Assembly: GCA_019843655.1 (NCBI GenBank)
Contig: JACDQD010000003.1
Location: forward strand, 27,020,224 to 27,084,223
Direction of reading: 5' to 3'
From: Lethocerus indicus
Taxonomy: Eukaryota; Arthropoda; Insecta; Hemiptera; Belostomatidae
Length of the DNA: 64,000 nt
The translations under genes and the position numbers were made by a program. Below are positions 25,711 to 38,459 of the stretch, in pieces. A model generated the notes under the pieces. It saw only the letters and a list, made by a program, of their open reading frames with translations, had not been told where the DNA came from and made no database searches. Position 1 is the stretch's first letter; every line of letters starts with the position of its first letter.

Positions 25711-25870
25711 CCCCTTCGAAGGGGGGCCCCCGTTGATGGAATTAACACTATCGATTCCACAACAGTGGAAAAACCAATCATAAAAGACCCGCCAGACGAA
25801 AAGAAATTGGAAAATAAAGAGGACGATAACAACAATTTTTCGTTTACAACCGGACCGGTCTTGCCGGTTG
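25711..25870. repeat. 14-bp palindrome and two hairpins
   Basis: CCCCTTCGAAGGGG (25711-25724) is a perfect palindrome, followed by TTCCAC/GTGGAA (25755-25770, loop AACA) and CAACCGG/CCGGTTG (25847-25853, 25864-25870, loop containing ACCGGT). The block is GC-rich relative to its flanks. Individual stems are near chance level; the grouping is what is notable. Confidence 0.4.
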
Positions 25871-26984
25871 AATTATAACATTTTAATTTTCCAAATAATA
25901 ATGAAGTATCGTGAAATGCTTCTAAGAGTAAACGTAATTGTATTTACGAGTGTCATTTAAATAATAAAAGGAGAGGAAATAACAATTATATGCAGTTTAA
26001 CTAATGGTTCACTTGTCGAAGCCTTTTCAATATTTCAAACGAAGCATTTTATTTTATTTTCCACAACATTCTGCTTTGTTGATGGTAGGTTTTCAGAAAT
26101 GTATTTATTTTTTTCTCTTAATTGAACCTCCGATACGGCTGTTAATTAAACATATTCCCTGCCTATTTCCAATTCGCACAAAGGACTCACGATTGAGGGC
26201 CCACTTCTCAATTGCGCGGTTTGAAAAGGCCCGCTGCAGTTTAATAAAGGGCAACTTTCATAAACGAGGAGAGAATCCAGAGTCGGTGCTCAAATTCCAT
26301 TTTATGTGTTATTTGCAGGGGTACCGAGACAGCGCAAGGCTCCGGCTTAAACCTACTCCCGCAGCTTTACAGGTTTCGTTCAAATGCTCGTCTGCGTTCC
26401 CACTCATGAAATTTGAAATACAACTTTAAATATTTCAGACAATAAAATATTTTACGTGCATTGCGATGATTGCTGGCTCATCCAAAACACTGAAAGTCAT
26501 TATTTCTTTCCAAATTTAATTTGAAATTAAAATTAATAAGTCATTGCAATGGGCTGACATTCTGGAATTTATTTGCTATTTGGGCAGTATTAGGTAATCA
26601 AAACTTGATGAGTTGACGCCACCTTATTGAGGGCGTAACGTTAGGTGTGAAGTGGCTCACAGTTAGGCCTGCCCAATGAACCCTGAGGAGAAGGCAAGTT
26701 GGAGTACGGGTGCGGCCAAACTTTAACTGGGCAATATTTCGAAACAGGACTAATCCAGATGTAATTAGTTTAAATAGTTGCCGCTGGAAGTCCTCGTCAT
26801 TAGCCCACACTCCGCTTTCCGCACTTCGCACAACTCCCAGGATGAGGCCTCAATCAGTCCGCTAAACCTTACCCCAATTACACACAACGAAGTTCTCCAG
26901 TAATTACATGTTCGATCTTATACTGAGGTCAACGAATATAGGCAATAAATGGGAAGATTCATACAAGTGAAGGGGACCAAGATT

Positions 26985-27016
26985 TTGTGTGTTATATGCA
27001 GGAGTTGTGTGTTATA
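26985..27016 (+). repeat. 12-bp direct repeat
   Basis: TTGTGTGTTATA at 26985-26996 and 27005-27016, offset 20 bp, about 200 bp upstream of the hammerhead-like relic at 27197; possibly part of the same decayed element. Confidence 0.5.
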
Positions 27017-27196
27017 CCTGGTAAAGACCAAGTATTCCGCCAAGATATTTCGGAACTAACATTGAGACAGGGTAAATTGGAACAGGATAATCTTCGTCGG
27101 AACCCAGTGTACAATAGCATAAACAGAACTAGGGAATTATGTAGCAAAGAAGAAAACTCACAACTTCAATTTAATCAATGGCCAATATTGATCGAC

Positions 27197-27235
27197 TGCT
27201 CCTGAAGATGGCGAGAAGCCGAAAACTGTCAAGCA
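27197..27235 (+). ncRNA. Minimal hammerhead-like motif, Penelope-element type (relic)
   Basis: Box CTGAAGA lies at 27202-27208 and GAAA at 27221-27224. Between them GGC (27210-27212) pairs with GCC (27218-27220) as a short helix II. TGCT (27197-27200) can pair with AGCA (27232-27235) as helix I, leaving only a few bases for helix III, which is the minimal arrangement reported for hammerheads in Penelope-like retroelements. The box sequence matches CTGANGA. An open frame of 72 codons (26987-27205) ends at the motif but has no recognised domain; it may be decayed element sequence. The short helices mean that chance similarity is possible, so this is a moderate call. Confidence 0.42.
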
Positions 27236-27942
27236 TAACACTGAATCACCAAGGATTACAGCAACACAACAAAAAGTAATACACAAATGCATTTATATGG
27301 CTTAAGGAAATAAAAAATTCAAATTCAAGAGCCTAAAAAATGGTTTCATAACGTAATATAATATTCTACGTAAAGTGAAACTAAAGGTTTACATGATACC
27401 TTCCGAATAAATTATACAACCGGCACAATAAACAATGGGGCGAATAAGCTGTTCTCAATTCGCATTTGCCTTAGTAAATCTTTCCCGGGAGGAAATTAGA
27501 CTCGTAATTAATTGGCCCCGATTGCTCTGTTTGACACAAACGAACCAACTTGCTATCAAGATCTTGAAACTTTGCCAATATTGGATACCTGAGCTAATTT
27601 AATTGAAACAAATTACAAATGCATTCCTCGTATTAATTACAAAGTGAATAATCAATAATTGATACCGGTAATTAGTCACTACTCGAGAAACAATAATAAA
27701 TATAATTTCCATCTTCAATTTTAACTAGAATGCTCAATGCAAAGAAAGGAACATATTTCTCAATTACGTTCTTCTTATTTTGCTTATTGGAGATGACAGG
27801 ACGGACAGGAGGAATACTTCGCTTCATAATAAGGCCAGGATTAAGCGACATATTTATTATATACACTTTAAATATGACATAGAAGATCCGGACCAATTTC
27901 ATCGCCATCAAAGAAGTTGAAAGCGACCTTAAATTTTATTTT

Positions 27943-27972
27943 GAGTCTTTGATTTCTAAAGACTCGTCTTTA
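27943..27972. repeat. Two mutually exclusive hairpins
   Basis: GAGTCTTT (27943-27950) pairs with AAAGACTC (27958-27965); the same segment TAAAGAC (27957-27963) can instead pair with GTCTTTA (27966-27972). A switch-like arrangement is possible, but chance is not excluded. Confidence 0.4.
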
Positions 27973-29940
27973 AGCCGACTTCAAAAAAACACGCGAACTC
28001 ACTTTGGGACGCGGAGGCATCTCATTTCAGGAAACCGATTTCTCCCTTTCGGAAGGCGGAGTATGCAGATTTCAACCGCGCCCCATAAACGTATCCGGCG
28101 GGCCCTCGACCCTTTCCTTTCGGCCTTTGCGTCATAAATTTTATTCGTCCGAAGGGTATGGCTACCCTCAGACTCGGCGAGAGAGAAAAGAAGAGTACCA
28201 GTCCGTCTTCCCTTTTGAAGTAGAGGAATCTTCCCGAACGCAAGACCGTAAAACCGTTTTTATCCCTTTGCGGGATCCCAAAGATACAGACGGGACGGGA
28301 GAAACGAGGATACTCGTCTATTTCGATATTGCCGGGGTAAACGCTCCGGAAAATAAACTCCCCGCGTTATAACAAGAACTCCACGGACCAGAAAATGTTG
28401 TCTGGTACTGATAAAAATGACCTTTATATTTGCCTTTCTGTTGGTCTCTGTCACATCGTATTATAGACACATATTAAGATGAAATATATGTCTGTCATTA
28501 TTCGTTACCAGATACTGTCGAATTATTAGAGTAATGTACGAATCAATAATTCTATACCTAATATACATTTTTTGAATTTTTTTTAACCAACTACAAATTT
28601 TAAATATATCATCATTTGATTGCTGCTGAAAACATATTTTCAAATGTTCACTATATCGGAAAGAACAAGGGGAGGAATACTGAACCACTTTTTTTATATA
28701 TTGCAAAGTATTTAGTATTGCAAATACTTCAGAATGATTAATAACAATAAGCTCTAGGATGAAGACATTGCTGTCCCGTTAACACAGTTTATAATATCAT
28801 CATTGTTACGACCTTCTGACCCAACTCGATAATCCCCGCAGTCACCACGGGTGTACCGGCGTACGAGTCCGGCAACTCCACATCCCCCAATACATTCCAA
28901 CTGCCACCGCAGTGTAATAACTGCCCCACTTCATATTAATAAAATCGAGGGAAGCGGATACCATTCTGGGGCAGGGTCAGAAAAGCGAACAGTCAACAAT
29001 TCAATATCCCCAGGTTAGATTAAAAACTTCCAGCGGAAACAAAATTTTAACCTCATAATTTTCAATTGCATTTTACCTGAAAACGATTCCATGTTTATAG
29101 CCCCGTCTTGAAAGCAACGGCGTATAACTTGATATCGTCGGCGAGAAGTCAATCGACGAATTTATTTTATAAGGAATACGTTTCATAGAAGGAAACGCTG
29201 TGTATTTCTTTCAGACGCAGACCGCCCGAAAAGCGGCCACTCGAAAGAAACGGCAAATATCCCCGACCGGAAGGTCGGCAAATACAAACACTACGGTTCC
29301 ACCCGGATGGTCCGTACACTTTGCTCATAGTGCAAACGGAAACACTCCACTGTCGCCCACTACATTTGGTTTTCTTCCAACTGAGTCTCGAGTTCAATTT
29401 CCCGAGGACGGCTTTTCTCGAGCCGAAAATCCAACTACTTCCTCCCCCAATGATTGGCCAAACCAACCCATGTTTTTATTTACTATAATGTTGCCGACTG
29501 TTTTGTCTTTATCCAATTAGTTTCAATAACGTATATCAGAAGTCAATATATCCGGGAAAAGGGTGTTTTTATTAGTTTTATTTCATAAATTCCTGTCTTC
29601 AATCGTATTATGTATTTCTTTATTACACAATGAATTCACTCAGCATGCAATGATGAAGCATCACTAAAATTTATTATGCCGCTAATGGAAGCCTGCCTAG
29701 GGACGTTTTTTACAAGCATTTGACTTAAATTAAAACTACATTATGGATAGGAAAGAGAGAACAATTCTTTAAATTGTTTTTCTTTAAATCGAGTAGTTTG
29801 CCAAATTGAGAATTGATCCAATGGCACTTATTACGGATTATTAATTCGATTTTCGTAACTAAGCGTCGCTTTAACTCGACCATAACTTGTCCGAGGCGCA
29901 TAAATTAATTTGTCCCGTGTTTTGGCCGGCTTGAAATACA

Positions 29941-29963
29941 GTGCTGCGCATTGCGTGCAGCAC
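29941..29963. repeat. GC-rich hairpin
   Basis: GTGCTGC/GCAGCAC (29941-29947, 29957-29963), extendable by a G-T and a C-G pair into the loop. Flanks do not extend the stem. Confidence 0.45.
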
Positions 29964-30505
29964 ACAACGGAATGCTCGGATTGCGATTACCGTAAACCGT
30001 TCAAACTCGACCTAAGCTCCAGTCGCCCCTGCTTAATAGCAAGTCCGATTCGAAGAATGGAGACGACAAATGAAGCGCGGCGTTGACAAAACAAGATCAT
30101 ACTGGTTATAAGGCTTTTATCTTGGTCCGCAGGATTGGCGGCGCCGCATCATATCGATGCCACGTCTGTCGCCAGACGTCTCTCTCCCTCCAGACTGAAG
30201 GCCTCCGAAACCAAAACATACATTATCCCGACCAAACAGTCTCAACTCCTCCAACTACTCATCCAATACTCAGCGCGGTCCATATTGAACGACGATTCGA
30301 AAATTGATGAGGCTATCTTTTACGAGTCGGCACCATGTTAATACTATTTTCATTAGTTATTATGAAATGTAATCCGTTTATCTGAAGAAATCTAAACTCT
30401 CCCAGCGACAAGAAAAAATACGGGTACCAGTAGATAAGAGTATATAGGGCACAAAAAAAACGCAACTCACCACCATATGGGTAAATCAACCTCACGTTTC
30501 CTCCC

Positions 30506-30530
30506 ACTCACCTGAAACAAAAAGTACATC
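30506..30530 (-). promoter_or_regulatory. Recursive splice site (ratchet point), second in transcription order
   Basis: On the minus strand GATGTACTTTTTGTTTCAG (plus 30512-30530) abuts GTGAGTGGGAGG, junction 30511/30512. The donor half is GTGAGT, a strong U1 match although not the optimal GTAAGT of the other two sites. The pyrimidine tract is shorter, and a CCTAAG just upstream resembles a branch point. It shares the block TGTTTCAG-GTRAGTG with the other two sites, which lie about 21 kb upstream and 27 kb downstream in the direction of transcription. Same strand and same layout make a chance origin unlikely, though this is the weakest of the three. Confidence 0.75.
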
Positions 30531-30926
30531 TTAGGCATATTTTGAAGGCATCGGCATCATAGTTGCATATATTAATAAGTAACCCTAGGGTTTATTTCAG
30601 GTTTGAGAACCGAAGACAAAATGTTATGCATTATATTATACAGATTACGCTGCAGGCAGGTGATCACAGAACGCCGCATTTCTGGTTGTTTCAAAAAAAC
30701 GCGTTCGAGATTCAGGGTAAAAAGGAAATGGAATTACGATTTTGCAAGTTATTAATCCGTGACGTGAGCTGGACAAAGCGTTAATTAACGTCTGGTAAAA
30801 TGAATTGGGTTGGGGTGGGGCAATAATTATAACGCTTTCATCGGACCATTGCTATTGCTGTTTTTTTAATTGGATCCCAGAGGCCAACAATGGTAGTTGA
30901 ATGACAGGGGAAGTCGGGGATCATGC

Positions 30927-30944
30927 TAATTAATTAATTAATAA
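30927..30944. promoter_or_regulatory. Tandem TAATTAAT homeodomain-type core motifs
   Basis: TAATTAATTAATTAATAA provides several overlapping TAATTA cores, the generic Antennapedia-class homeodomain target. A similar run is at 33638-33652. Binding is an inference; AT-rich sequence gives such words readily. Confidence 0.3.
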
Positions 30945-31828
30945 GCACTACTACGGCCGCACGACCTTAGCTAGCGAATTTGGAAAATCATCGACAGTTT
31001 AAGCCGCGTTAAATATGACGAACCCATAAAAGGACAGTCTAATCAGACTGCCATGTGCATGAGGAATGACTGCCATTTTTACACCAATATTGGATGACAT
31101 TCATATACATTAGTTAAAACAGAAAATGTGTCCCATTCGGGTATACAACAAATCATTAATCCGCTATAATTCATATATTTATTAGTGGAAATTTATACAT
31201 CCGAAATTTTTTCCAACTCTCATATTTCTAACAATGCACACCCGTAGCTAGAACAGTTCGCCCTGGCACATTCGATTTCATTTTAGTCCATTTTATAGAA
31301 ACTTTATTACTCGCTAAAACGCGTGTCTGTTATTATTTCCAGAAACGTCGATATGGAAGAGTAGTCCGTTAAAATTTCAAATTTTAAGTAATTATGCCAA
31401 AAAATTCTGAGATCCTGGGCATGACACATTAAATTACTTGGCGTGCAGCTGGTAGGTAGGTCGCGTGTAGTAGAGTTTGACCACCCCCTGCTGTAGATTA
31501 TAGAAGATAAATTGTTCAAAGCTTAAAAAACACATAGTCTACCTCTTTTTCTTTATTCGGGTTGAATATTTACAGACACATAGAAAGCATTCTCTTCGGT
31601 GTGCCGGTTTTCGGAATATCAACCATCGCTTAAATATTTATGGATACAAGTTGGAATAGCTTTTGATGACATTTATTTTAAAACATGAAATATTTTGTAT
31701 AGCGAAATCGTGTGTTGCCCTTATGCGCTTGAATACAAAATTTATCTATGGCCGATTCCGATACTGTTAATCGCTTAAAATGTTTCTAAATGACAACAGC
31801 GAAAACCCAATAATAATCTATTGGTAGG

Positions 31829-31847
31829 ATTCGGTAATCTACCGAAT
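31829..31847. repeat. 8-bp stem hairpin
   Basis: ATTCGGTA, ATC, TACCGAAT. Perfect but isolated. Confidence 0.45.
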
Positions 31848-33637
31848 AAGGTAGGAGTCTCATTTCAATTCTGTAAAGCGAAAGTATTAAAGATGGCCGA
31901 AGGGCGATTGTGGGACTGAAAATTGCCAGTCAGGTATTTCAAGAGTGTCGAACGAACGTCGATAACGGAAGCGGGAGAGACAAGCGGTGGTCCGAGTTAA
32001 ATGAAAATTCAGGGCCCTGGAATTCATTCACGCGAAAATCAATCTTCTAGGAAATGAGACCACCGAGCTCGATTAGAACCACGAGAATCGAATTAGGGAT
32101 GAAAATGATGGGCCCTCCTGTCACCTATTCAATTATATGCGTCCGAGGAGAGACAATGGCACCAGAAACGTTTAAACCGAGTGGTTCGCCGGACCATTGC
32201 ATTGTCCTCCCACCTCGGGCCGTGTAATTACAGAATACCGGCACAATAAATACCGCAAAAAAGGGCCGAAATAAATAATTTGTAAAATTAACCAATTACA
32301 AATTCAACGGGGGTTAACACCCACAAATATGACGAGGAAGTTACAAACGTGTAATAATGAACTATAAATAATGTAGGAAAATTAATACATAACCGGTGCA
32401 ATAGTATCGCTGAAGGGAGGAGAGACTGTGCGTGGGTTGCCAGGCAGTTTTAGTGGTAATGGGAATGTTGGAGCAACCCGTAGGGGTTTAAACGGCGGTG
32501 AGTGGCGTTTAATTAGTGATAAAATTCTATGTCCTCTGTACGGCGTGGATCAGAGTGAAAGTGATGGCATTGCAGCGTCAAGTTATAGTCCCGAGGAGTT
32601 GGCGTTCGACCAAAATGGAGGGAGGAAGTTTATCTAACACTGCGAGGAGAACTTCACAAACGCAGGCCACGAGTAGACTGGGATTTCGAATGCGGATCAG
32701 ACCCGCGTTTTAATTTTTCGATCGATAGTATTATTAATATCGATGACGAACTGAGTACATTAATTTATATTTGTTGGATACGTCCTAACAAGCAACGTTC
32801 CTAGTTCAACAGTGATCTAAAACTGGCCCGTCCGGTAGTCAAAGGTCCGGAAATTCTATTTCGAACCAACTATTTCAACGTTTCTGTTCAATGCAATTCG
32901 TTATGTTTGTACGGGCCACAGACGGGGGACATCAAAGCCAACGCTGGGGGACTATCTGTGCAGGCGGGCTACTGGTTTATTTCATCCCGGAGGCAGTTGT
33001 ATCGAAATATAACAACTTATGGCCGCCACGAGCTCTACAACTGCCCTTTATATATATACCGGCTTCCCTGTGTATTTATTTACACAGTCCATTATAGTGC
33101 ACACCGGGTGTAGATCTAGAGACCCCTATAATAATACCCACGAATTAAGGCGAAATTGAAATACAATCGAATAAATTACACAATCTTGTGAAATATATTT
33201 ATATACGATAAAATTCAGTTAGAAATTCATGGAAACAGAAAATCGCAAATCGATTTTCTCTTTCGGATGACTTAACATTCTTAAATCCGTCCCTCCCCTC
33301 TGGAGTTAAATAAAATATATTCATAACTCACTTTATGCGGCATAAAAAGAAATGTTAAACGAGTACAAAAAACCATGAAATGTGGCGCAGGCTGGAGGGC
33401 TAAAGGCTCCGACGAAATCCTAATAACGGACGTCGGGTAAATTAACTCACCCGGTCGGTCAGAGGTAGTGCTCGGAAGTTGCGAAACCGTTCAACCGTAG
33501 GCTTACGCCAGACGAGGGCTGACCATAAGGGGCGGCGTTTCGTCTGATAATTGGCACGAAAGGATAGAGCCGGGTGAGACGACACAGAGTGAATAATTGG
33601 AATGGAAATTGGACAAGACGCCGCCAATTAATAACGC

Positions 33638-33652
33638 AATTAATTAATTAAA
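33638..33652. promoter_or_regulatory. Tandem TAATTA homeodomain-type core motifs
   Basis: AATTAATTAATTAAA within a GC-balanced, CpG-containing block (about 33400-33790) that contrasts with the AT-rich flanks. Candidate enhancer segment only. Confidence 0.3.
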
Positions 33653-34276
33653 GCCCGACACGGAGAGTCCCGCCGCAGAGCATTAGTCGAATCTGCAATC
33701 GAGCGTGAAACACCGACCAGACGGCACAACACCCCTTACCAACCGCCTCCTCAAAAGTTCTCTTATAATTATATTGTCCGCGGTTAAACGCGGTAAAGAT
33801 TATTTTTTTATCTCTTGCCTTACGCACATTTCAACAGCTTTTTAGTGCCTAAAAGATTAAGTCCCTTTTTTCTGAAAAGATTAATTTTCCCCGTTCGAAA
33901 AAATCTTTCCGGATTTCCTGTTATTGCAAACCGAATCGTGCAGCGTGCAGAAAGACATCGCAGGGCCGCCTTCTTAAATTTTCAGCTAGGATTGATGATT
34001 GGTAGTTTGTCCAACTATTGGAGAGGGTTTGAACCGTCAGAGTGTTCTGCATTAATTTCGGTCGGGCGGTTGAAACTCTCATCGCTCTTCTATCGGACAG
34101 TCCGCCCGCCCGCTCCAGCTCCGGGGGCCAGCAAACTTCCAGCATTCCAAACCGGACGGACCGAATTCTTCCCGCGTTTCCACGAAACTAATTCCTGCTC
34201 TCGTTAAAAACAGAACTTCAATTTGAAAACAAGCCAAGACGCATGTACGCTCGGGCTATATAAATTAGCCGTGGGT

Positions 34277-34301
34277 TCCCAGAGCCGGACTTGCTCTGGG
34301 G
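34277..34301 (+). repeat. GC-rich hairpin followed by T5
   Basis: CCCAGAGC/GCTCTGGG (34278-34285, 34293-34300) with a 7-base loop, followed by GTTTTT. It looks like a bacterial intrinsic terminator, but the eukaryotic context makes that role unlikely. A T run could stop Pol III, yet no Pol III gene is seen upstream. Confidence 0.45.
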
Positions 34302-36986
34302 TTTTTAGGCGCCATTTTAAACGGGCTTTAAAACAAGACTGGAACGCGATAAAACTTATTTCGAATGCGCACATGTAATTATAATTGTCAAACACCTGTG
34401 TATAGGTTACAAGTTAAGCGTGTATTAACGGATTCTGTATATATCTTAGTGGACTATGTGTCTGAAATCTGGCGGGAACTGTGAGCAACCAGGAGTTTTC
34501 AAAGGTCATGAAATAATGACCGAATTCGAGAAGAAGGCTTTTAAAATTCACGACTGGCTCCTAGGGAGGCGGTCGAAGAATTGTTACCGGACTGGGAAAC
34601 TCGGCCGAGTATTAACGGGTGGCCTGCGGCGGCCGAAAAGTCGTAAAGAAACAAACACGAGATTACACCCGAGATTACGCCGGTAATTTACTGTAAAGAA
34701 AATGTTTTCACAAAAAAAAAGAAGTTCAGACCCTAAATCAGAGATAGAGACCGTCTATAGGAGACCGTAAAATACCTAAAAGAACTTCCACTTTCAATTT
34801 TAGCCATCCAGTGGATTCAATAAAAAAAACTTGTGGTATGTCTCAGAAGTTGATAGTCGTCACATGGATTTATAACAGTTCCGCTATCATTTAACTAATG
34901 ATAATTAAAATTATACGACGAGTTGCCTCCCAGAAGTAGGATAAATACGTTTCTATTAACCATGTGTCTCCCAAACCATGAAGCAAGCATCTGTAGAATG
35001 CTACCTCCGTGAAAGCCCATATAAGGTCATGCTCTATCCCGGTTCCTAACCGCCAGCACAGTTGTTCAATTATGTTAACCCGCGGTTTCCCAGGTTTAAC
35101 GGGTATATAAAACAACACTGAGAGAATTCTCGATCAACACACCTGGATGTAACAGTTGATAAAATTTAAACTGGAATCGGACGTTTAGCGTAAATGAAGT
35201 CGGGATTAGTCACTAAGCCCGGTACAACAGTGCTTCCACTGATTACCATTGGCAGTGGTAATCACAGCCTTACAATTTATTTTTAATTGAACTTACAAAA
35301 TCGCTACAACGAAAACAGAACATAGGTAAATAATAACCATTATTCTGAACCGCAAATATAAATAAATAAATACTTACTGAAATTCTGTATGAACCATATC
35401 CACAAATAAAATTAAGAACTTGCAATCTCGTAAACAAGAAAAACTATAAAAAATTCCGTATTAAAATTCTCTTTCGGATTACATTATTTTGGTGACTTAG
35501 ATTTTGCATTCGGACATAGTTATTTTTTCCCCCATTTTCTGAGAGAAGTTGAGCAGTTTAATGGGCCGGGGCGAATCCAAGTCTGAAGCCCCCCTCCCCC
35601 TCATCCGCCAACACTCCCTCAACAACCAACTTCCAATGCTTTTTATTAGGTGCCCCATTACCGCCCATTTAATCTCAAAACAACAGGTAATAAATTTCAA
35701 CAGCGGAAAATCCGCGCTGGTGCTCTAACTTACGTGGAAATATTAAGGGTGAATCGATTAAAGAAAGATGGGTAAAGGCAACAACCCAGAAAAGCTAACC
35801 GCCTTAGGGTCCAATTAGACAAATTAAACCATTGAATACAAGTTGTATTATAAATCCTAAGTACAATCGGAGTTTGAAAAGTTGGCCATTAATTCGAACC
35901 CCAAAGGCAACCCAGTTGCTGCATTCACCCATCCGAATTAAAACGCGAGTTAGGTCGCCGTTTAGCCTAGCGCTAATGAAAATAAACAACTTATTAATAC
36001 GTCGATTAGTGCCAACGATGCAAAACCATCCTATGAGGACTATGGCCGGTAGCTAAGAAAAAGATCAGAAAGCAGGTCTACTTCAGATATTCCATTCAAA
36101 TTGAAATATTTTGAACAATTCGGTATGAAATTAACAAAATAGATAAGTCACTAGATCAAACGTACAGAAAAAACGAGGCAAATAACATCCCACAGTAATA
36201 CAATGCTACATTCCTGCGTATGCTGTAAGTGCTGACGTTCCCTTATCATGACCTATGTCATCACCTTCCAAAAATAAATAAATTCAAAAATTGATACGGA
36301 ATATTGACATTTATCTTCGTCGATCTTCCTTGATTAAAATGCTTCCATTAATTTCTGCGCTCATGTACACAGAAAGCTAAGGTGATAATAGTAGTTAGTC
36401 GCTGCAATCTATGCAACCATCTGATTATGCACGTCGATAGTTGCATATGTCGGATACACAAATACGCCCCTATATACACACACTCTGTCTAGTGCAGATT
36501 ATCTCCTGCACATGTAAATCGATCACTACGGAGTTCTTAATTATCAAAATTATTCATTTAATGAAATATATGCCTTATACATTTTCACACGGAGAGTACA
36601 GTCTTTAAAAACCACTGTGGAAATAAGGCAGCTATGGAACAACAAATAATGAATTTAAAAACGAATAGACATGTAATAATTACCTAGAAACAATTATTAA
36701 TCTCTTACATCAAATTTACAAATTAATTTTGAAACTCCCGAATTGGCGCAACAAAGGGCATGTTCCATATTCTGGACGGAATGGTTAAATAAAAGAGGCG
36801 TACAAATTGGATGACTACAAAGCAACAGTTCTACGATCGTGTTTCACGGTCCTCTCGATATTAATCAAAGTAAAACAATAGCCCGGATCTGGACAGGATG
36901 TATTGTTCAAATGGAATCTGACCCTTTCACGTTACGGCAAACTGGAAAATGGATCTGATATCGCCGCATATTTGAAATCCGGACGT

Positions 36987-37001
36987 GGGGTGGGGGTGGG
37001 G
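36987..37001 (+). repeat. Three-run G tract
   Basis: GGGG-T-GGGGG-T-GGGG. Only three runs, so it falls short of a standard intramolecular quadruplex motif. Confidence 0.7.
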
Positions 37002-38260
37002 CTTTGTTTTTGTATTGATGTACCCGCGGAATTATTTTGCGCCCTATCCGAGCGTAAGTGAGATACGCCCATTGTTATACCCCAGCCGGGGTCAGTTAAG
37101 GGATTCGATACAGAAATTTCCCAACATGCTAACAACCAAAAAAATAATCCAGTCACACACACCACTCCAGTCGTTCACAGTAAGGAAATTTGAAATTACA
37201 TATAAATCACAACACAATTAATTTAACAATACGGGACCAGTGATGTTAAAATAAATTTTAATTATTGACGGTACGAGAAACAAATAGAATACTAGCAAGT
37301 ACTAGAAAAAAAGGTGTTTCTATGAACGCCGATTTTAATTCGGATCCGACTTAGATAAAAATTCCAATTATACTGTTTCAAACCGGGCCGAACCCCATCA
37401 AAAACGGCGGCGGTTTAAGTGGGCACAAATTGATGGTTTTGTATTCACACACCTTCAAGACTTGTAACGTGTGCACGGTAATGGCGCGCGAATTAATCTC
37501 CGTACAACCATTCGACGCGGGCTCCCCCTCATTAATTACGAACTAAATTCAGTTAACGGCAAAATGACTAGGCTCCTGCGCCCCGAGAGTAATTTCAATT
37601 AACAATTTCTACAAAGACATTTTCATCTGGAAAATGAACATTAATTACACGATCAGTGTGAACGCGTTTGTTGTTTTGAACAAACACTAAATCTTGTCTA
37701 AGTTCTAATTCTCTAATAGACATGAATCGCGCTTTTCGAAATTAAATTATTTTTAGAGAACAACTCGCTTGCATTGTAAGTTAGGCTCGTGTGGGACTGA
37801 ACGTTCATTTCTGTATGAATTTGCCTGGAATTTTTTTTTTCAAAAACCAGCTAATGATTTCTTCGTCATACGAATAAATACATGTTTTAATACAGTAATG
37901 CACCATATTCTAATAACGAGCGTTAAATAAATATACAAATGTTAGCATTTTATTCATTGACGTAGTCCTATTCAAAAGTTCTGAGTTGTTTCACATAAAC
38001 GGTCGGTATTCCCTCCTTCTTTAGATACAAAGATCAAACTAGTCTTAGACTAATTATTTATTTAACTTTTACGTCGGTTTTTAATTTTCTGAAAACCATC
38101 CCTCTAGCGCCAAAGCATTCTATTTCAGTAAAATGAAAGTCGCGTCCCAGCATCTCGGCTCTGTCATAAATAATCTCGGCAAGATGAAGCCAGGTAGTAC
38201 GACTATAAACTGCACACTGTAAATTCTGAAAAAAAGGAAACTCGAAATTGAAAATTTGCT

Positions 38261-38329
38261 ACAGCCCCTTACTGGAAATGATGATGGAATGCAAGTGGGG
38301 AGCGCGGCGTGTTCGCATAAAGGGGCTGT
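38261..38329. repeat. 10-bp inverted repeat with 49-base spacer
   Basis: ACAGCCCCTT (38261-38270) and AAGGGGCTGT (38320-38329) are exact reverse complements. The spacer does not continue the stem, so a microRNA precursor is unlikely. Confidence 0.4.
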
Positions 38330-38433
38330 TGGAAGGCAGGAAGATTTATGCCCTCCTCGTTGAGGGAGACCGCGCGTCCCCGACTACAAAGGAGACCTAC
38401 AATGCCACGCTTGACTGACGTTACCTAAGATAA

Positions 38434-38453
38434 CCCTATATTTGAATATAGGG
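38434..38453. repeat. 9-bp stem near-palindrome
   Basis: CCCTATATT, a TG spacer, then AATATAGGG. Similar in kind to TATATAGGA-CA-TCCTATATA at 11117-11136. No function is inferred. Confidence 0.5.
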
Positions 38454-38459
38454 GGTCCT

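Larger units (their letters stand above)
15811..26940. other. Noncoding stretch
   Basis: AT-rich DNA with GC-balanced blocks at about 17560-17790, 18780-19020, 20380-20940 and 25010-25320. The 141-codon frame 26004-26429 has no domain and no splice-site context and is probably chance. The block near 25010-25320 is long, CpG-containing and non-repetitive, a good candidate for a conserved noncoding element. Confidence 0.6.
27240..30505. other. Noncoding stretch
   Basis: Contains the 122-codon frame 28004-28372, overlapped on the other strand by 28022-28243; neither has a recognisable domain. A small CCGACC/GGTCGG hairpin with GGAA loop is at 29263-29278. Otherwise AT-rich noncoding DNA. Confidence 0.6.
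30531..38260. other. Noncoding stretch
   Basis: No gene is seen. The 130-codon frame 33815-34207 is opposed by a frame on the other strand and has no domain. TATATAAA at 34256-34263 resembles a TATA box but no initiator or transcript can be argued for. Hairpins at 33068-33087 and 35240-35264 (TGATTACCA/TGGTAATCA) are near chance. Confidence 0.6.

Noticed and set aside
26004..26429. 141-codon open frame
   Set aside because: No recognisable family, no splice-site framing, hydrophobic AT-driven content.
29068..29095. Minus-strand TTTTCAG-GTAAAA fusion
   Set aside because: Poor pyrimidine tract and weak donor; similar weak cases at 46386, 59806 and 62816 were also dismissed.
34256..34263. TATATAAA, a TATA-box match
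   Set aside because: AT-rich DNA gives many such words, and no initiator or transcript supports it.
34277..34306. Rho-independent terminator-like hairpin plus T run
   Set aside because: Sequence context is eukaryotic; no bacterial operon is present.
38261..38329. Possible microRNA precursor
   Set aside because: Only the terminal 10 bp pair; the 49-base interior does not form a duplex.
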